Source of the DNA: Candidatus Epulonipiscium sp.
GTDB taxonomy: Bacteria; Bacillota; Clostridia; Lachnospirales; Defluviitaleaceae
Length of the DNA: 47,864 bases
Direction: 5' to 3'
NCBI GenBank assembly: GCA_012519955.1
Contig: JAAYPH010000114.1
Location: 1-47,864, forward strand
The stretch's first letter is position 1; the number at the start of each line of letters is the position of its first letter. Both the position numbers and the translations under genes were made by a program. Below, one piece after another: positions 36,335-46,011 of the stretch. The notes under the pieces are model-generated. The model saw only the letters and a program-made list of their open reading frames with translations, did no database searches and had not been told where the DNA came from.

Positions 36335-36775
36335 ATGAACTTAAGTGAGTTAAGACCAGCAGAAGGTTCCAAACAAAACCGATTCAGAAAAGGAAGAGGT
36401 CATGGTTCCGGTGCAGGTAAAACTGCAGGAAAGGGACATAAAGGTCAAAAAGCACGTTCAGGCGGTGGAGTAAGACCTGGATTTGAAGGCGGACAAATGC
36501 CTCTTTACAGACGTATTCCTAAAAGAGGATTTACAAATAGAAATAGTAAAGAAATCATAGCAATCAATGTAGACCGTTTGAATATCTTTGAAGATAATAC
36601 AGTGGTTACTGTAGATACTTTAAAAGAAGCAGGTATTATCAAGAATCCTAAGGACGGCGTAAAAATTCTCGGAAATGGAGACCTAACCAAGAAATTGACT
36701 GTAATGGTGAATCAATACAGCAAATCAGCAGTAGAAAAGATTGAAGCTGCCGGTGGAAAAGCAGAGGTGATTTAG
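36335..36775 (+). CDS. rplO: 50S ribosomal protein L15
   Basis: Late-assembly large-subunit protein. 146 residues: [20 protein letters not shown], then the glycine-rich [40 protein letters not shown] and the C-terminal [22 protein letters not shown] precedes the ATG. The stop directly abuts the secY start. Confidence 0.98.
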   Translation: MNLSELRPAEGSKQNRFRKGRGHGSGAGKTAGKGHKGQKARSGGGVRPGFEGGQMPLYRRIPKRGFTNRNSKEIIAINVDRLNIFEDNTVVTVDTLKEAGIIKNPKDGVKILGNGDLTKKLTVMVNQYSKSAVEKIEAAGGKAEVI

Positions 36776-38032
36776 GTGCTTAATACCCTTAGAAACGCCT
36801 GGAAGATACCTGATTTAAGAAAAAGATTAATCTATACATTTATGATGCTGCTAGTAATTCGTTTAGGAGCCCATATTCCTGTTCCTGGTGTTAATGCCTC
36901 TGCAATCAAGAATTTATTGCAACAGCAGGGAGGAGCTTTAGGGCTTTTTGACATGATTTCCGGTGGTGCATTGCAAAATATGACTATTTTTGCAATGGGA
37001 ATCGTTCCTTATATTAATGCATCCATTATTCTTCAACTTCTTCAAATAGCTATTCCTAAAATAGAGGAAATAGCTAAAGAAGGAGAAGAAGGAAGAAAAA
37101 AGATTGCAAAATATACAAGGTATTTAACCATTGTATTAGCAGCTATCCAAGCTTGGGGATTCACCTTTGCTATGCGCGCACAAAATATTTTAGTTAATCC
37201 AAATTTATGGTCTTGGATTGTTGCAATTCTTTCTTTTGTAGCCGGAACTGCTTTTATGATGTGGATTGGAGAGCAGATTACCGAAAAAGGGATCGGCAAT
37301 GGAATCTCATTAATTATTTTTGTAAACATTGTTTCCAGATTACCTGTAGGAATCAATGTACTTCTTAGTTACAAGAATTACATTCTTACAGCAATCTTAG
37401 TAGTAATCTTTGCGATTATGATTGCTTTTGTTGTTTTAGTACAACAAGGAGAAAGAAGAATTGCTGTTCAATATGCTAAAAGAACATCAGGAAGAAAGGT
37501 ATATGGAGGACAATCCTCCCATATTCCTGTGAAAGTTAACTTAGCAGGAGTTATTCCAATTATCTTTGCTATGTCTTTACTTCAATTTCCTGAGATCGTT
37601 ACTAATTTCTTTGTAGCTAATCCAACAGGGGTGTGGGGTAAAATTTTAGCTTGGCTACGTTGGACCCATCCTTTTGGAGCAGTGCTTTATGCACTCCTGA
37701 TTCTTTTCTTCACCTTCTTCTATTCAACGATTACATTTAATCCAATAGAAGTTGCTAATAACATGAAGAAAAACGGAGGATTCGTTCCAGGGATCAGACC
37801 AGGAAAACCAACAGCTGATTATTTAACTAAAGTTGTTAACCAAATCACACTGGTTGGAGCGATTTTCTTAGCGATTATCGCACTTATGCCTTTAGCGCTG
37901 CAGGCGATCTTTAAGATGAATGTTGGATTCGGAGGAACCTCATTACTTATCGTAGTAGGTGTAGCGTTAGAAACTGTTAAACAAATGGAAGCTCAAATGC
38001 TAATGAGGCATTATAAAGGCTTTTTAAGCTAA
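36776..38032 (+). CDS. secY: Preprotein translocase subunit SecY
   Basis: Membrane channel of the Sec system. The 418 residues give ten hydrophobic spans, beginning RKRLIYTFMMLLVIRLGAHI, with the conserved PGVNASAI plug area, cytoplasmic loops with GEEGRKKIAKYTRY, and SSHIPVKVNLAGVIPIIFA and NMKKNGGFVPGIRPGKPT. GTG start directly after the rplO stop, with GAGGTGAT inside rplO, suggesting coupled translation. Confidence 0.97.
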   Translation: MLNTLRNAWKIPDLRKRLIYTFMMLLVIRLGAHIPVPGVNASAIKNLLQQQGGALGLFDMISGGALQNMTIFAMGIVPYINASIILQLLQIAIPKIEEIAKEGEEGRKKIAKYTRYLTIVLAAIQAWGFTFAMRAQNILVNPNLWSWIVAILSFVAGTAFMMWIGEQITEKGIGNGISLIIFVNIVSRLPVGINVLLSYKNYILTAILVVIFAIMIAFVVLVQQGERRIAVQYAKRTSGRKVYGGQSSHIPVKVNLAGVIPIIFAMSLLQFPEIVTNFFVANPTGVWGKILAWLRWTHPFGAVLYALLILFFTFFYSTITFNPIEVANNMKKNGGFVPGIRPGKPTADYLTKVVNQITLVGAIFLAIIALMPLALQAIFKMNVGFGGTSLLIVVGVALETVKQMEAQMLMRHYKGFLS

Positions 38033-38054
38033 AGCCTGTAAGGAGGAGACCATT

Positions 38055-38705
38055 ATGAGATTAATTATGTTAGGTGCACCGGGAGCTGGCAAAGGAACAC
38101 AAGCACTACTTCTTTCCAAGGCATATAATATTCCTCAGATTTCTACTGGGGATATACTCAGAGCGAATATAAAGAATGAAACGGATTTAGGCAAAAAAGC
38201 TAAAGAATATATGGATAAAGGTCTTTTAGTACCAGATGAACTGGTAGTTGAAATCGTAAAAGACCGACTTACTCAAGATGATTGCAAGAATGGTTTTATA
38301 TTGGACGGATTTCCAAGGACTATTCCACAAGCTAAAGCATTGGATGAAGCATTGGATCAAATGGGTATAAAACTTGACAGAGCAGTGAATGTTCATGTCC
38401 CAGATGAAAATATTATTACGAGAATGAGCGGAAGACGTGTATGCCCACAATGTGGTGCTTCATATCACGTTGAGTTTAAAAAACCTGCAGAAGAAAACAT
38501 TTGTGACGAATGCAGTTCAAATTTAATTCAACGGGACGATGACAAAGAGGAAACTGTTAGAAAAAGACTGGAAATTTATCATGAACAAACAAAACCGTTG
38601 ATTGAATACTATCAAAACAGGGGAATACTTTCAACTGTAGACGGTGTTGGCGATGTAGAAGAAATAAGTAATCGGATTAAAGAAGCATTGGAAGTGAGTA
38701 AATAG
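38055..38705 (+). CDS. adk: Adenylate kinase (zinc-lid form)
   Basis: Converts ATP and AMP to two ADP. The 216 residues include the P-loop GAPGAGKGT (7-15), the AMP-binding STGDILRANIK and DGFPRT, and a lid with four cysteines (Cys130, Cys133, Cys150, Cys153) that bind zinc, the long Gram-positive form. AAGGAGGAG precedes the ATG; the stop overlaps the map start by one base. Confidence 0.98.
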   Translation: MRLIMLGAPGAGKGTQALLLSKAYNIPQISTGDILRANIKNETDLGKKAKEYMDKGLLVPDELVVEIVKDRLTQDDCKNGFILDGFPRTIPQAKALDEALDQMGIKLDRAVNVHVPDENIITRMSGRRVCPQCGASYHVEFKKPAEENICDECSSNLIQRDDDKEETVRKRLEIYHEQTKPLIEYYQNRGILSTVDGVGDVEEISNRIKEALEVSK

Positions 38706-39454
38706 TGGGTATAATCATAAAATCTGATGAAGAGATCAAAAAGATTCGCTCAGCAGGTTTGATTTTAGCAAAAACACACGAACTCCTTGCCCATGCGCTT
38801 AGACCAGGAATTACTACACTGGAATTAGATCAGATTGCTGAAGAATTTATTCGTAGTCAAGGTGCTGTTCCTTCATTTAAAGGATTATACGGTTTTCCCG
38901 CATCTATATGTGCATCAGTTAATGAAGAGGTCGTCCATGGAATTCCTAGTAAGGATGTTAAATTAAAAGATGGAGATATCATTGGCATTGATATTGGTGT
39001 ATGTTTAGATGGATATCATTCCGATGGAGCAAAAACCCATGCTATTGGAGAGGTACCCGAAGAGACCAAAAAACTAATTCAAGTTACAAGAGATAGTTTT
39101 TATAAAGGTATCCAATATGCAAAAGCGGGTAATCATTTATATGAAATATCTGCTGCAATACAAGAGTATGTTGAGTCTAATGGATTTTCTGTTGTTCGAG
39201 ACCTTGTTGGTCATGGAGTAGGAAGAAAACTGCATGAAGAACCTCAGATTCCAAACTATAAGGTGCCTGGGCGAGGACCTAAATTACGTAAAGGTATGGT
39301 TCTTGCAATAGAGCCAATGGTCAATGTAGGAAGCTATGAAGTAAGGATATTAAGTAATGACACTGTTGTTACAAGAGACGGCTCTCTCTCAGCCCATTAT
39401 GAACATACTATTGCTATAACAGATGGCGAACCTGAAATTCTTACAATATTGTAA
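38705..39454 (+). CDS. map: Methionine aminopeptidase, type I
   Basis: Removes the initiator methionine from new proteins. The 249-residue protein has the two-metal ligands Asp96, Asp107, His170, Glu203 and Glu233, the catalytic-site His79 in EEVVHG, and the segment VGHGVGRKLHEEPQIPNY. GTG start overlapping the adk stop (TAGTG). There is no N-terminal zinc/SH3 extension. Confidence 0.96.
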   Translation: MGIIIKSDEEIKKIRSAGLILAKTHELLAHALRPGITTLELDQIAEEFIRSQGAVPSFKGLYGFPASICASVNEEVVHGIPSKDVKLKDGDIIGIDIGVCLDGYHSDGAKTHAIGEVPEETKKLIQVTRDSFYKGIQYAKAGNHLYEISAAIQEYVESNGFSVVRDLVGHGVGRKLHEEPQIPNYKVPGRGPKLRKGMVLAIEPMVNVGSYEVRILSNDTVVTRDGSLSAHYEHTIAITDGEPEILTIL

Positions 39455-39474
39455 TAGGATTGGATGAGTAAAAT

Positions 39475-39768
39475 ATGAATGAATACACCATCGGGCAAGT
39501 TGTATTTTCAAAATCAGGTCGAGACAAAGGAAGACCGTTTATTATTGTAAACATAGAAAATCAATATCTATATTTAGTAGACGGCGATCTGAGAAAACTG
39601 GAAAAGCCAAAGAAGAAAAAAATAATGCATGTGCAAAAGACACATGATATCGTAGAGGATATAAAAACCAAATTAGAAGAAGGTATAGGATTAAAGGATG
39701 CTGATATAAGAAAGGCATTAAGATCTTATTATCCTTCTTCTGTAAAAGCAATAAATGAGGAGGCATGA
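39475..39768 (+). CDS. KOW-domain RNA-binding protein
   Basis: A 97-residue protein whose first half, [20 protein letters not shown] and [20 protein letters not shown], is a KOW/L14e-like fold, followed by a lysine-rich patch [12 protein letters not shown]. Clostridia often carry such a gene between map and infA. It is related to archaeal/eukaryotic L14e and presumed to bind RNA, perhaps on the ribosome; no function is proven. Only weak ribosome-site complementarity (GGATGAG) is seen before its ATG. Confidence 0.8.
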   Translation: MNEYTIGQVVFSKSGRDKGRPFIIVNIENQYLYLVDGDLRKLEKPKKKKIMHVQKTHDIVEDIKTKLEEGIGLKDADIRKALRSYYPSSVKAINEEA

Positions 39769-39772
39769 TACC

Positions 39773-39991
39773 TTGGCGAAGAGTGATGTAATAGAAGTAG
39801 AAGGAACTGTGCTTGAGAAATTACCGAATGCAATGTTCCAAGTTGAACTGGAAAACGGACACAAAATTTTGGCGCATATTTCCGGGAAGCTTCGAATGAA
39901 CTTTATTCGCATTTTGCCGGGAGATAAAGTTACAATCGAACTTTCTCCCTATGATCTAACAAAAGGCCGAATTGTTTGGAGATCTAAATAG
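39773..39991 (+). CDS. infA: Translation initiation factor IF-1
   Basis: Binds the 30S A site during initiation. From TTG 39773 the product is exactly 72 residues, the canonical length: [60 protein letters not shown] and [18 protein letters not shown] at 39757-39763 lies nine bases before it. An upstream in-frame start would run through that site. Confidence 0.96.
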   Translation: MAKSDVIEVEGTVLEKLPNAMFQVELENGHKILAHISGKLRMNFIRILPGDKVTIELSPYDLTKGRIVWRSK

Positions 39992-40018
39992 TTCGAGAAG
40001 AGGAAAGGAGCTAAGCAA

Positions 40019-40132
40019 ATGAAAGTAAGACCTTCCGTAAAACCGATTTGCGAAAAATGTAAAGTGATCAAAAGAAAAGGTCGCATTCGTGTTATTTGCG
40101 AAAATCCAAAACATAAGCAAAAACAAGGTTAA
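40019..40132 (+). CDS. rpmJ: 50S ribosomal protein L36 (zinc type)
   Basis: A 37-residue protein, the standard length, with zinc ligands Cys11, Cys14, Cys27 and His32: [20 protein letters not shown] and [24 protein letters not shown] precedes the ATG. It is the last gene before the rpsM promoter region. Confidence 0.98.
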   Translation: MKVRPSVKPICEKCKVIKRKGRIRVICENPKHKQKQG

Positions 40133-40142
40133 TAATTAATAT

Positions 40143-40177
40143 ATGCTTGCTCGAGGGGCAAGCATCCTTGGGCAAGC
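40143..40177 (+). other. Alternative-pairing hairpin after rpmJ
   Basis: ATGCTTGC (40143-40150) pairs with GCAAGCAT (40158-40165). The arm GGCAAGC occurs a second time at 40171-40177, so GCTTGC can choose between two partners. No U-tract follows. It lies before the alpha-operon promoter and may be a 3' processing site or weak terminator. Confidence 0.45.
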
Positions 40178-40205
40178 TTAATGATAAATTTGCAAGTAAA
40201 AATAA

Positions 40206-40234
40206 TTGATAAATTATATAATTTATTATATAAT
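40206..40234 (+). promoter_or_regulatory. Internal promoter for the alpha operon (rpsM to rplQ)
   Basis: TTGATA (40206-40211), exactly 17 bases, TATAAT (40229-40234). It lies in the 195-base gap before rpsM, the largest gap within the supercluster. Confidence 0.75.
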
Positions 40235-40327
40235 CTCATAAGCGGCTGTAAGAAAAAAATTGCTGATAGAAGATAATGATGTAAGTGATAGAGATTAAAA
40301 CAAGATTGTAGGAGGTGCACGAGCTAT

Positions 40328-40696
40328 ATGGCACGTATTGCAGGTATAGATTTACCAAGAGATAAGCGTGTAGAAATCGGTCTTACTTATATTTATGGAA
40401 TTGGTCGCGCTACTTCAAATAAAATTTTAGCAGAAGCAGGAATCAATCCAGATACAAGAGTAAGAGATTTAACTGACGATGAAGCAGCAAAACTTCGTGA
40501 TATCATTGAAAAATCCTATATGATTGAAGGGGATTTACGTAGAGAAGTTGCATTAAATATCAAACGTCTTATGGAAATCGGATGTTATAGAGGAATTCGT
40601 CACAGAAAAGGTCTTCCTGTAAGAGGACAAAAGACTAAGACCAATGCAAGAACAAGAAAAGGACCAAAAAGAACTGTTGCGAATAAGAAAAAATAA
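40328..40696 (+). CDS. rpsM: 30S ribosomal protein S13
   Basis: Head protein that contacts P-site tRNA through its tail. 122 residues: [39 protein letters not shown], and [20 protein letters not shown] with a lysine-rich end. AGGAGGTG lies 11 bases before the ATG; expressed at least partly from the promoter at 40206. Confidence 0.98.
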   Translation: MARIAGIDLPRDKRVEIGLTYIYGIGRATSNKILAEAGINPDTRVRDLTDDEAAKLRDIIEKSYMIEGDLRREVALNIKRLMEIGCYRGIRHRKGLPVRGQKTKTNARTRKGPKRTVANKKK

Positions 40697-40718
40697 TGCA
40701 TAAGGGAGGTTATGTAGA

Positions 40719-41120
40719 ATGGCAAAGAAAGTAGCTAAAAAGGGAACAACCCGCAGACGCCGCGACAAAAAACATGTTGACCGTGGCCAAGCGCACATTC
40801 AGTCTACTTTTAACAATACAATTGTAACGTTAACTGATACAAACGGAAACGCTCTTTCATGGGCAAGTGCCGGTCAATTAGGCTTTAGAGGATCAAGAAA
40901 ATCTACTCCATATGCAGCTCAAATGGCGGCAGATACTGCAGCAAAAGCAGCAATGGATTACGGTTTGAAATCTGTTGAAGTTTTAGTAAAAGGTCCTGGA
41001 TCCGGTAGAGAAGCAGCTATTCGTGCGCTTCAAGCAGCAGGATTAGAAGTAACCATGATTAAAGACGTAACTCCAGTTCCTCATAATGGATGTCGTCCAC
41101 CAAAACGTAGAAGAGTATAG
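40719..41120 (+). CDS. rpsK: 30S ribosomal protein S11
   Basis: Platform protein near the E-site mRNA. 133 residues, with [40 protein letters not shown] and the conserved tail [15 protein letters not shown]. The N-terminus is rich in K and R. AAGGGAGG precedes the ATG. Confidence 0.98.
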   Translation: MAKKVAKKGTTRRRRDKKHVDRGQAHIQSTFNNTIVTLTDTNGNALSWASAGQLGFRGSRKSTPYAAQMAADTAAKAAMDYGLKSVEVLVKGPGSGREAAIRALQAAGLEVTMIKDVTPVPHNGCRPPKRRRV

Positions 41121-41140
41121 TTTTAGGAGGTGTAAACTTA

Positions 41141-41767
41141 ATGGCTAGACATATCGGACCTGTATGCAGATTATGCCGCAGAGAAGGGCAGAAGCTGTAT
41201 TTAAAAGGAGATAAATGTTTTTCACCAAAATGTCCTGTAGACAGAAGACCTTACGCTCCAGGACAACATGGTCAAAATAGAAAGAAATTGTCTGAATATG
41301 GACTTCAGCTTCGTGAAAAGCAAAAAGCTAAAAGAATTTATGGCGTTCTTGAAACACAATTTGCTAATTACTTTGAAGAAGCTGATCGTACTCCTGGAAT
41401 CACAGGGGAAAACTTGCTTCGCTTGTTAGAGCTAAGATTGGATAACGTAGTTTATCGTTTAGGATATGGACGTTCTAGAACAGAAGCTAGACAAGTAGTT
41501 CGTCACAACCATATTTTAGTAAATGGCAAGAGAGTAAACATTCCATCTTACCAAGTAAGAGTTGGAGATGTTATTGAAATCAAAGAAGATTCCAAATCCT
41601 TACAAAGATTTAAGGATATCGTTGAAACAACAGGATCTAGACTTGTACCCGAATGGCTTCAAGCTGATAAAGATAACTTAAGCGGTAAAATTGTTTCTGT
41701 ACCAAACAGAGATCAAATCGATGTTGAAATTCAAGAAACACTTATCGTAGAGTTATATTCCAAATAG
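41141..41767 (+). CDS. rpsD: 30S ribosomal protein S4 (zinc type)
   Basis: Primary 16S-binding protein and ram accuracy protein. The 208 residues carry an N-terminal zinc site (Cys9, Cys12, Cys26, Cys31) and the S4 RNA-binding domain with [20 protein letters not shown] and [20 protein letters not shown]. In B. subtilis rpsD is elsewhere; here it is in the alpha operon, as in many Clostridia and in E. coli. AGGAGGTG precedes the ATG. Confidence 0.98.
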   Translation: MARHIGPVCRLCRREGQKLYLKGDKCFSPKCPVDRRPYAPGQHGQNRKKLSEYGLQLREKQKAKRIYGVLETQFANYFEEADRTPGITGENLLRLLELRLDNVVYRLGYGRSRTEARQVVRHNHILVNGKRVNIPSYQVRVGDVIEIKEDSKSLQRFKDIVETTGSRLVPEWLQADKDNLSGKIVSVPNRDQIDVEIQETLIVELYSK

Positions 41768-41825
41768 TTAGTAGAATAATTATCACCCTCAGTATGATTA
41801 AAAACCAAAAAGGAGGGTTTATCGG

Positions 41826-42785
41826 GTGTTTGAATTTGAAAAACCTCGCATTGAAATTGCCGAACTATCAGAAGATGGAAAATACGGACGTTTTGTTGTT
41901 GAGCCTCTTGAAAGAGGATACGGAACAACTCTTGGAAATAGTCTAAGAAGAATACTCCTTTCTTCTCTTCCGGGTGCTGCAGTAAGCAGTGTGAAGATTG
42001 AAAACGTACTCCATGAATTCAGCACAATTCCTGGAGTAAAAGAAGATGTAACAGAGATCATCTTAAACATTAAGAACTTAGATATTAAAAGCCTTAGTGA
42101 CAGTAATGATACAAAAATTGCCTATATTGAAGCTGAGGGCGAAGGTGTTGTTACGGCTGCAGATATTAAGGTGGATTCAGATATCGAGATCTTAAATCCT
42201 GATCTTCATATTGCTACTTTAAGTGGCGGACCTGATAGTAAGTTATTTATGGAAATGACAATTGTAAAAGGCAGAGGCTATGTAAGTGCGGACAGAAACA
42301 AAAGAAAAGACCAGCCCATAGGGGTAATACCTGTAGATTCTATCTTTACCCCTGTAAGAAGGGTTAATTTTACTGTTGAAAATACTAGAGTAGGTCAAAT
42401 TACCGATTACGATAAATTGACTTTAGAAGTATGGACCAACGGCACTAAGAAACCGGACGAAGCAATTAGCCTGGGAGCCAAAGTATTAAGTGAACATCTC
42501 AATTTGTTCATTAATCTGTCTGAAAATGCAAAAAATGTAGAAGTAATGGTGGAAAAAGAAGAAGACAAAAAAGAAAAAGTGTTAGAAATGAGTATAGAAG
42601 AACTGGATTTATCTGTGCGTTCTTATAACTGTTTAAAACGAGCAGGTATTAATACAGTTGAAGACTTAACTAACCGCACAGAAGAAGAAATGATGAAAGT
42701 CCGCAACTTAGGACGCAAATCATTAGAAGAAGTTCTGAACAAACTGGCTGACTTAGGATTTTCATTAAAGCCCAGTGATGACTAA
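41826..42785 (+). CDS. rpoA: DNA-directed RNA polymerase subunit alpha
   Basis: Assembles the polymerase core and contacts UP elements and activators. The 319 residues have the N-terminal assembly domain ([40 protein letters not shown]), and, after a short charged linker, the C-terminal domain with [20 protein letters not shown] and [23 protein letters not shown] start, with AAGGAGGG upstream. Confidence 0.98.
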   Translation: MFEFEKPRIEIAELSEDGKYGRFVVEPLERGYGTTLGNSLRRILLSSLPGAAVSSVKIENVLHEFSTIPGVKEDVTEIILNIKNLDIKSLSDSNDTKIAYIEAEGEGVVTAADIKVDSDIEILNPDLHIATLSGGPDSKLFMEMTIVKGRGYVSADRNKRKDQPIGVIPVDSIFTPVRRVNFTVENTRVGQITDYDKLTLEVWTNGTKKPDEAISLGAKVLSEHLNLFINLSENAKNVEVMVEKEEDKKEKVLEMSIEELDLSVRSYNCLKRAGINTVEDLTNRTEEEMMKVRNLGRKSLEEVLNKLADLGFSLKPSDD

Positions 42786-42818
42786 ACTCGTTGATATTCA
42801 TGAAAAGGAGGTTGAACA

Positions 42819-43349
42819 ATGGCTGGATACAGAAAGTTAGGACGCACTTCATCTCAGCGTAAAGCGCTCTTGAGAAACCAAGTGACCAATTTATTATATC
42901 ATGGCAAAATTAGAACAACAGAGCAAAAAGCAAAAGAAGTTAGAAAGATTGCTGAGAAGCTCATCACCCTTGCTGTAAAAGAAAAGGATAACTTTACTGA
43001 AGTAAGCGTTAAAGCTAAAGTAGCAAGAAAAGATGCAAAAGGAAACCGCGTAAAAGAAGTGGTTAATGGCAAGAAAGTGACTGTTTTTGATGAAGTGGAA
43101 AAGACAATCAAAAAAGACAACGCTTCTCGCCTTCATGCTAGAAGACAAATGTTAAAGGTATTATACCCTGTAACAGAAACTAGCGATGTGAAGAAAAGAA
43201 AGAACACTAAGAAAGTGGATATGGTTGAAAAACTATTCAACGATATAGCACCTAAATATGCAGACCGTAATGGTGGATATACAAGAATCATCAAAATCGG
43301 ACCTCGTAAAGGTGACGGTGCAGAAGAAGTAATTATTGAATTAGTATAA
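42819..43349 (+). CDS. rplQ: 50S ribosomal protein L17 with a long central insertion
   Basis: Exit-tunnel region protein. The N-terminus [20 protein letters not shown] and the C-terminal [20 protein letters not shown] plus [16 protein letters not shown] are standard. At 176 residues it is longer than the 116-127 of most bacteria, because of an insertion at about 68-132 that includes [20 protein letters not shown] and ends KKRKNTKK. I recall this insertion as typical of Lachnospirales L17, which supports the taxonomic placement. AAAGGAGG precedes the ATG. Confidence 0.95.
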   Translation: MAGYRKLGRTSSQRKALLRNQVTNLLYHGKIRTTEQKAKEVRKIAEKLITLAVKEKDNFTEVSVKAKVARKDAKGNRVKEVVNGKKVTVFDEVEKTIKKDNASRLHARRQMLKVLYPVTETSDVKKRKNTKKVDMVEKLFNDIAPKYADRNGGYTRIIKIGPRKGDGAEEVIIELV

Positions 43350-43358
43350 TCATATACG

Positions 43359-43388
43359 TAGGGATTAAGAATTTCTTCTTAATCCCTA
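43359..43388 (+). terminator. Stem-loop after rplQ
   Basis: TAGGGATTAAGAA (43359-43371) pairs with TTCTTAATCCCTA (43376-43388) around TTTC, and further A-U/G-U pairs extend the stem. The tail is T/A mixed, not a clean U-run. It most likely ends the alpha operon. Confidence 0.7.
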
Positions 43389-43412
43389 TATGTGTATATT
43401 TCATAATTGAAG

Positions 43413-43448
43413 ATTGATTATTCATCTGCATGAAGAATAATCAATTTT
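43413..43448 (+). terminator. Second stem-loop before the ECF genes
   Basis: ATTGATTATTC (43413-43423) pairs with GAATAATCAAT (43435-43445), followed by TTT (43446-43448). The loop can form an internal TTCAT/ATGAA alternative. It may be a back-up terminator; it lies 20 bases before the ecfA1 start, so it could also affect that gene. Confidence 0.55.
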
Positions 43449-43467
43449 GAGTTATGAAGGATTGATC

Positions 43468-44349
43468 ATGAAGGCTGGTGAATATATGGAAAAAATCGTA
43501 ACAGGAAAAGGTCTTGTTTATGAGTATTTCACCCATAATGAAAAGGGTGAAATAGAAAATACCTTTAGAGCATTAGACAATTTGAATATAGAAATAGAAA
43601 AAGGTCAATTTGTCGTTATATTGGGACATAACGGTTCAGGCAAATCTACATTGGCAAAGCATATGAATGCTATTTTGCATCCTACAGGAGGAACGCTTCT
43701 TATTAAAGGAATGGACACAAAGGACGAGCGAAACCTTTGGAATATTCGTCAAAATGCCGGGATGGTTTTTCAAAATCCCGACAATCAAATCATTGCAGCA
43801 ATCGTAGAGGAAGATGTTGCCTTTGGACCTGAAAACCTGGGAGTAAAACCAGAAAAAATCAGAAACCGTGTCAATGAAGCACTTGCAGCTGTTCAAATGA
43901 CGGAATATATGACCCATTCTCCAAACCTATTATCCGGGGGACAAAAGCAGAGAATCGCTATTGCAGGCGTAATGGCCATGAGACCGGAATGCATCATATT
44001 AGATGAGCCAACGGCTATGTTAGACCCGGTAGGCCGAAAAGAAGTCATGGAAACCATACATCGGCTGAATAAAGAAGAAAACATAACCATTATTCATATT
44101 ACACACTACATGGAAGAAGCCATTCATGCAGATCGAGTTGTGGTGATGGATCATGGGAAAATTGTAATGGATGGCACTCCAAAAGAAATTTTCAGTCAGG
44201 TAGAAACGTTAAAGAATCTGGGCTTGGATGTTCCTCAGGTAACCGAGCTGGCATATTATATGCAGAAGCAAGGGATTGATATTTCTACAGAAATACTTAC
44301 GATAGAAGAAGTGGTGGATGCGATATGGCAATTAAGTTTAAAGAAGTAA
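43468..44349 (+). CDS. ecfA1: ECF transporter ATP-binding subunit EcfA1
   Basis: One of the two ATPases of the energy-coupling factor module that powers uptake of vitamins and metal ions through exchangeable S components. From ATG 43468 it has 293 residues: Walker [10 protein letters not shown] (53-61), Q-loop [10 protein letters not shown], signature [13 protein letters not shown], Walker [13 protein letters not shown], and the switch histidine in IIHITH. ATG 43486 is a possible later start; both have weak ribosome sites. The end overlaps ecfA2 by 25 bases. Confidence 0.95.
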   Translation: MKAGEYMEKIVTGKGLVYEYFTHNEKGEIENTFRALDNLNIEIEKGQFVVILGHNGSGKSTLAKHMNAILHPTGGTLLIKGMDTKDERNLWNIRQNAGMVFQNPDNQIIAAIVEEDVAFGPENLGVKPEKIRNRVNEALAAVQMTEYMTHSPNLLSGGQKQRIAIAGVMAMRPECIILDEPTAMLDPVGRKEVMETIHRLNKEENITIIHITHYMEEAIHADRVVVMDHGKIVMDGTPKEIFSQVETLKNLGLDVPQVTELAYYMQKQGIDISTEILTIEEVVDAIWQLSLKK

Positions 44350-45179
44350 GTCACGTTTATAGTCAAGGGACACCTTTTGAAAAAACTGCCCTTAAAAATA
44401 TTAATCTTCATATAGAAAAAGGGCAATTTGTCGGGCTTATAGGGCACACAGGCTCAGGCAAATCTACCCTTATCCAACATTTTAACGGACTTCTTAAGCC
44501 GACCAGCGGAGAAATTACTATTCTTGGTCAAAATATAAGTGATAAAAATACATCCCTAAAAGAAATTCGTCAAAAAGTAGGGCTTGTTTTTCAATATCCG
44601 GAGCATCAGCTTTTTGAAATGACGATTTTTAAGGATGTCGCTTTTGGACCTGAGAATATGGGCTTACCAAAGGATGAGGTAGAACATAGAGTAAGAGAAG
44701 CCTTAAGCATGGTGGGCATTAAAGAAGAAATGTATGGAAAGTCTCCTTTTGAACTTTCCGGGGGACAAAAAAGAAGGGTAGCCATTGCTGGTGTTCTCGC
44801 TATGAAGCCTGAAGTTTTGGTTCTCGATGAACCAACGGCAGGTCTTGATCCCAGAGGAAGAGATGAGATATTAGGACAGATACAAATGCTTCATAAATCC
44901 TTAGGGATTACGGTTATTTTAGTATCCCACAGCATGGAAGATATCGCAAAGCTCGTAGATAGAATCATCGTTATGCATAGAGGAAGCGTTGCATTAGACG
45001 GTGCCCCAGGCAGTGTCTTTGAACATGCAGAGCAATTAGAAAAAATGGGTCTTGCGGCTCCACAAATTATGTATATCATGAAAGCGTTACAGCAAAAAGG
45101 CCTTGATGTCTCTACCAATATATTAACAGTTGAAGAAGGCGCTAAAGCATTAGCAGCCTTATTGAAAAAACAGAAGTAG
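44325..45179 (+). CDS. ecfA2: ECF transporter ATP-binding subunit EcfA2
   Basis: Second ATPase of the ECF module; pairs with EcfA1. The 284 residues have Walker [11 protein letters not shown]-loop [11 protein letters not shown] (the YPEHQLFE form is typical of A2), signature [13 protein letters not shown], Walker [13 protein letters not shown], and VSHSMED. It begins 25 bases inside the end of ecfA1, indicating coupled translation, and is followed by ecfT after 8 bases. Confidence 0.96.
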   Translation: MAIKFKEVSHVYSQGTPFEKTALKNINLHIEKGQFVGLIGHTGSGKSTLIQHFNGLLKPTSGEITILGQNISDKNTSLKEIRQKVGLVFQYPEHQLFEMTIFKDVAFGPENMGLPKDEVEHRVREALSMVGIKEEMYGKSPFELSGGQKRRVAIAGVLAMKPEVLVLDEPTAGLDPRGRDEILGQIQMLHKSLGITVILVSHSMEDIAKLVDRIIVMHRGSVALDGAPGSVFEHAEQLEKMGLAAPQIMYIMKALQQKGLDVSTNILTVEEGAKALAALLKKQK

Positions 45180-45187
45180 GTGTAAAC

Positions 45188-45988
45188 ATGCTTAGAGATA
45201 TTACTATTGGACAATATTACCCAACAGATTCCTGGATTCACAGACTCGATCCAAGGGTAAAGATTGTATCAACATTTGTCTTTATTATTGCATTATTCAT
45301 TGCCAACAGATATATTGGGTATGCTATGACATTTGTATTTCTAACCTGTATTATTGCAATATCCAAAGTACCTGTTAAGTTTATGTTAAAAGGTTTAAAG
45401 GCTATTTTTGTTATCATCTTAATAACCGTAGCCTTAAATATTTTTATGACACCAGGTGAAACTATCCTTTGGCAATATAAAAGTCTTCGTATAACCGGAG
45501 AAGGGCTTTACCTGGCAGGATTAATGGCGATTCGCTTAATCTTTCTTATTATAGGTTCATCCATATTAACCCTTACAACATCACCAATTCAGTTAACAGA
45601 TGGGATAGAAAGTCTTTTAAATCCGTATAAAAAGATTGGAATTCCTGCTCACGAAATAGCCATGATGATGACCATTGCCCTTCGCTTTATCCCTATTCTT
45701 TTAGAAGAAACAGATAAAATCATGAAGGCTCAAATGGCAAGGGGAGCGGATTTTGAAAGTGGTGGAATCGTAAAAAGAGCAAAAAGCATGATTCCTCTTT
45801 TAGTACCCCTGTTTATTTCAGCTTTTAGAAGAGCGGATGAATTGGCGATGGCAATGGAGGCAAGATGCTATCGTGGCGGGGAAAACAGAACAAGAATGAA
45901 ACAGCTCGTTATAGAAAAGCAGGATTATGTTGCTATAGGTGTAATGACCATTTTAACAGCGGCAATGATTATGATCCACTTTATATAG
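45188..45988 (+). CDS. ecfT: ECF transporter transmembrane subunit EcfT
   Basis: Membrane scaffold that couples the two ATPases to S components. The 266 residues have about five to six hydrophobic spans. The coupling-helix motifs are AQMARGADF (first Ala-Arg-Gly) and MEARCYRGG (second, of the usual ARxYxG form). The start MLRDITIGQYYPTDSWIHRL and then DPRVKI are family-typical. No S component gene is in the window, so this is a shared (group II) module. Confidence 0.95.
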   Translation: MLRDITIGQYYPTDSWIHRLDPRVKIVSTFVFIIALFIANRYIGYAMTFVFLTCIIAISKVPVKFMLKGLKAIFVIILITVALNIFMTPGETILWQYKSLRITGEGLYLAGLMAIRLIFLIIGSSILTLTTSPIQLTDGIESLLNPYKKIGIPAHEIAMMMTIALRFIPILLEETDKIMKAQMARGADFESGGIVKRAKSMIPLLVPLFISAFRRADELAMAMEARCYRGGENRTRMKQLVIEKQDYVAIGVMTILTAAMIMIHFI

Positions 45989-46011
45989 TCAAAAGGAATG
46001 GTGTGTTTCAA

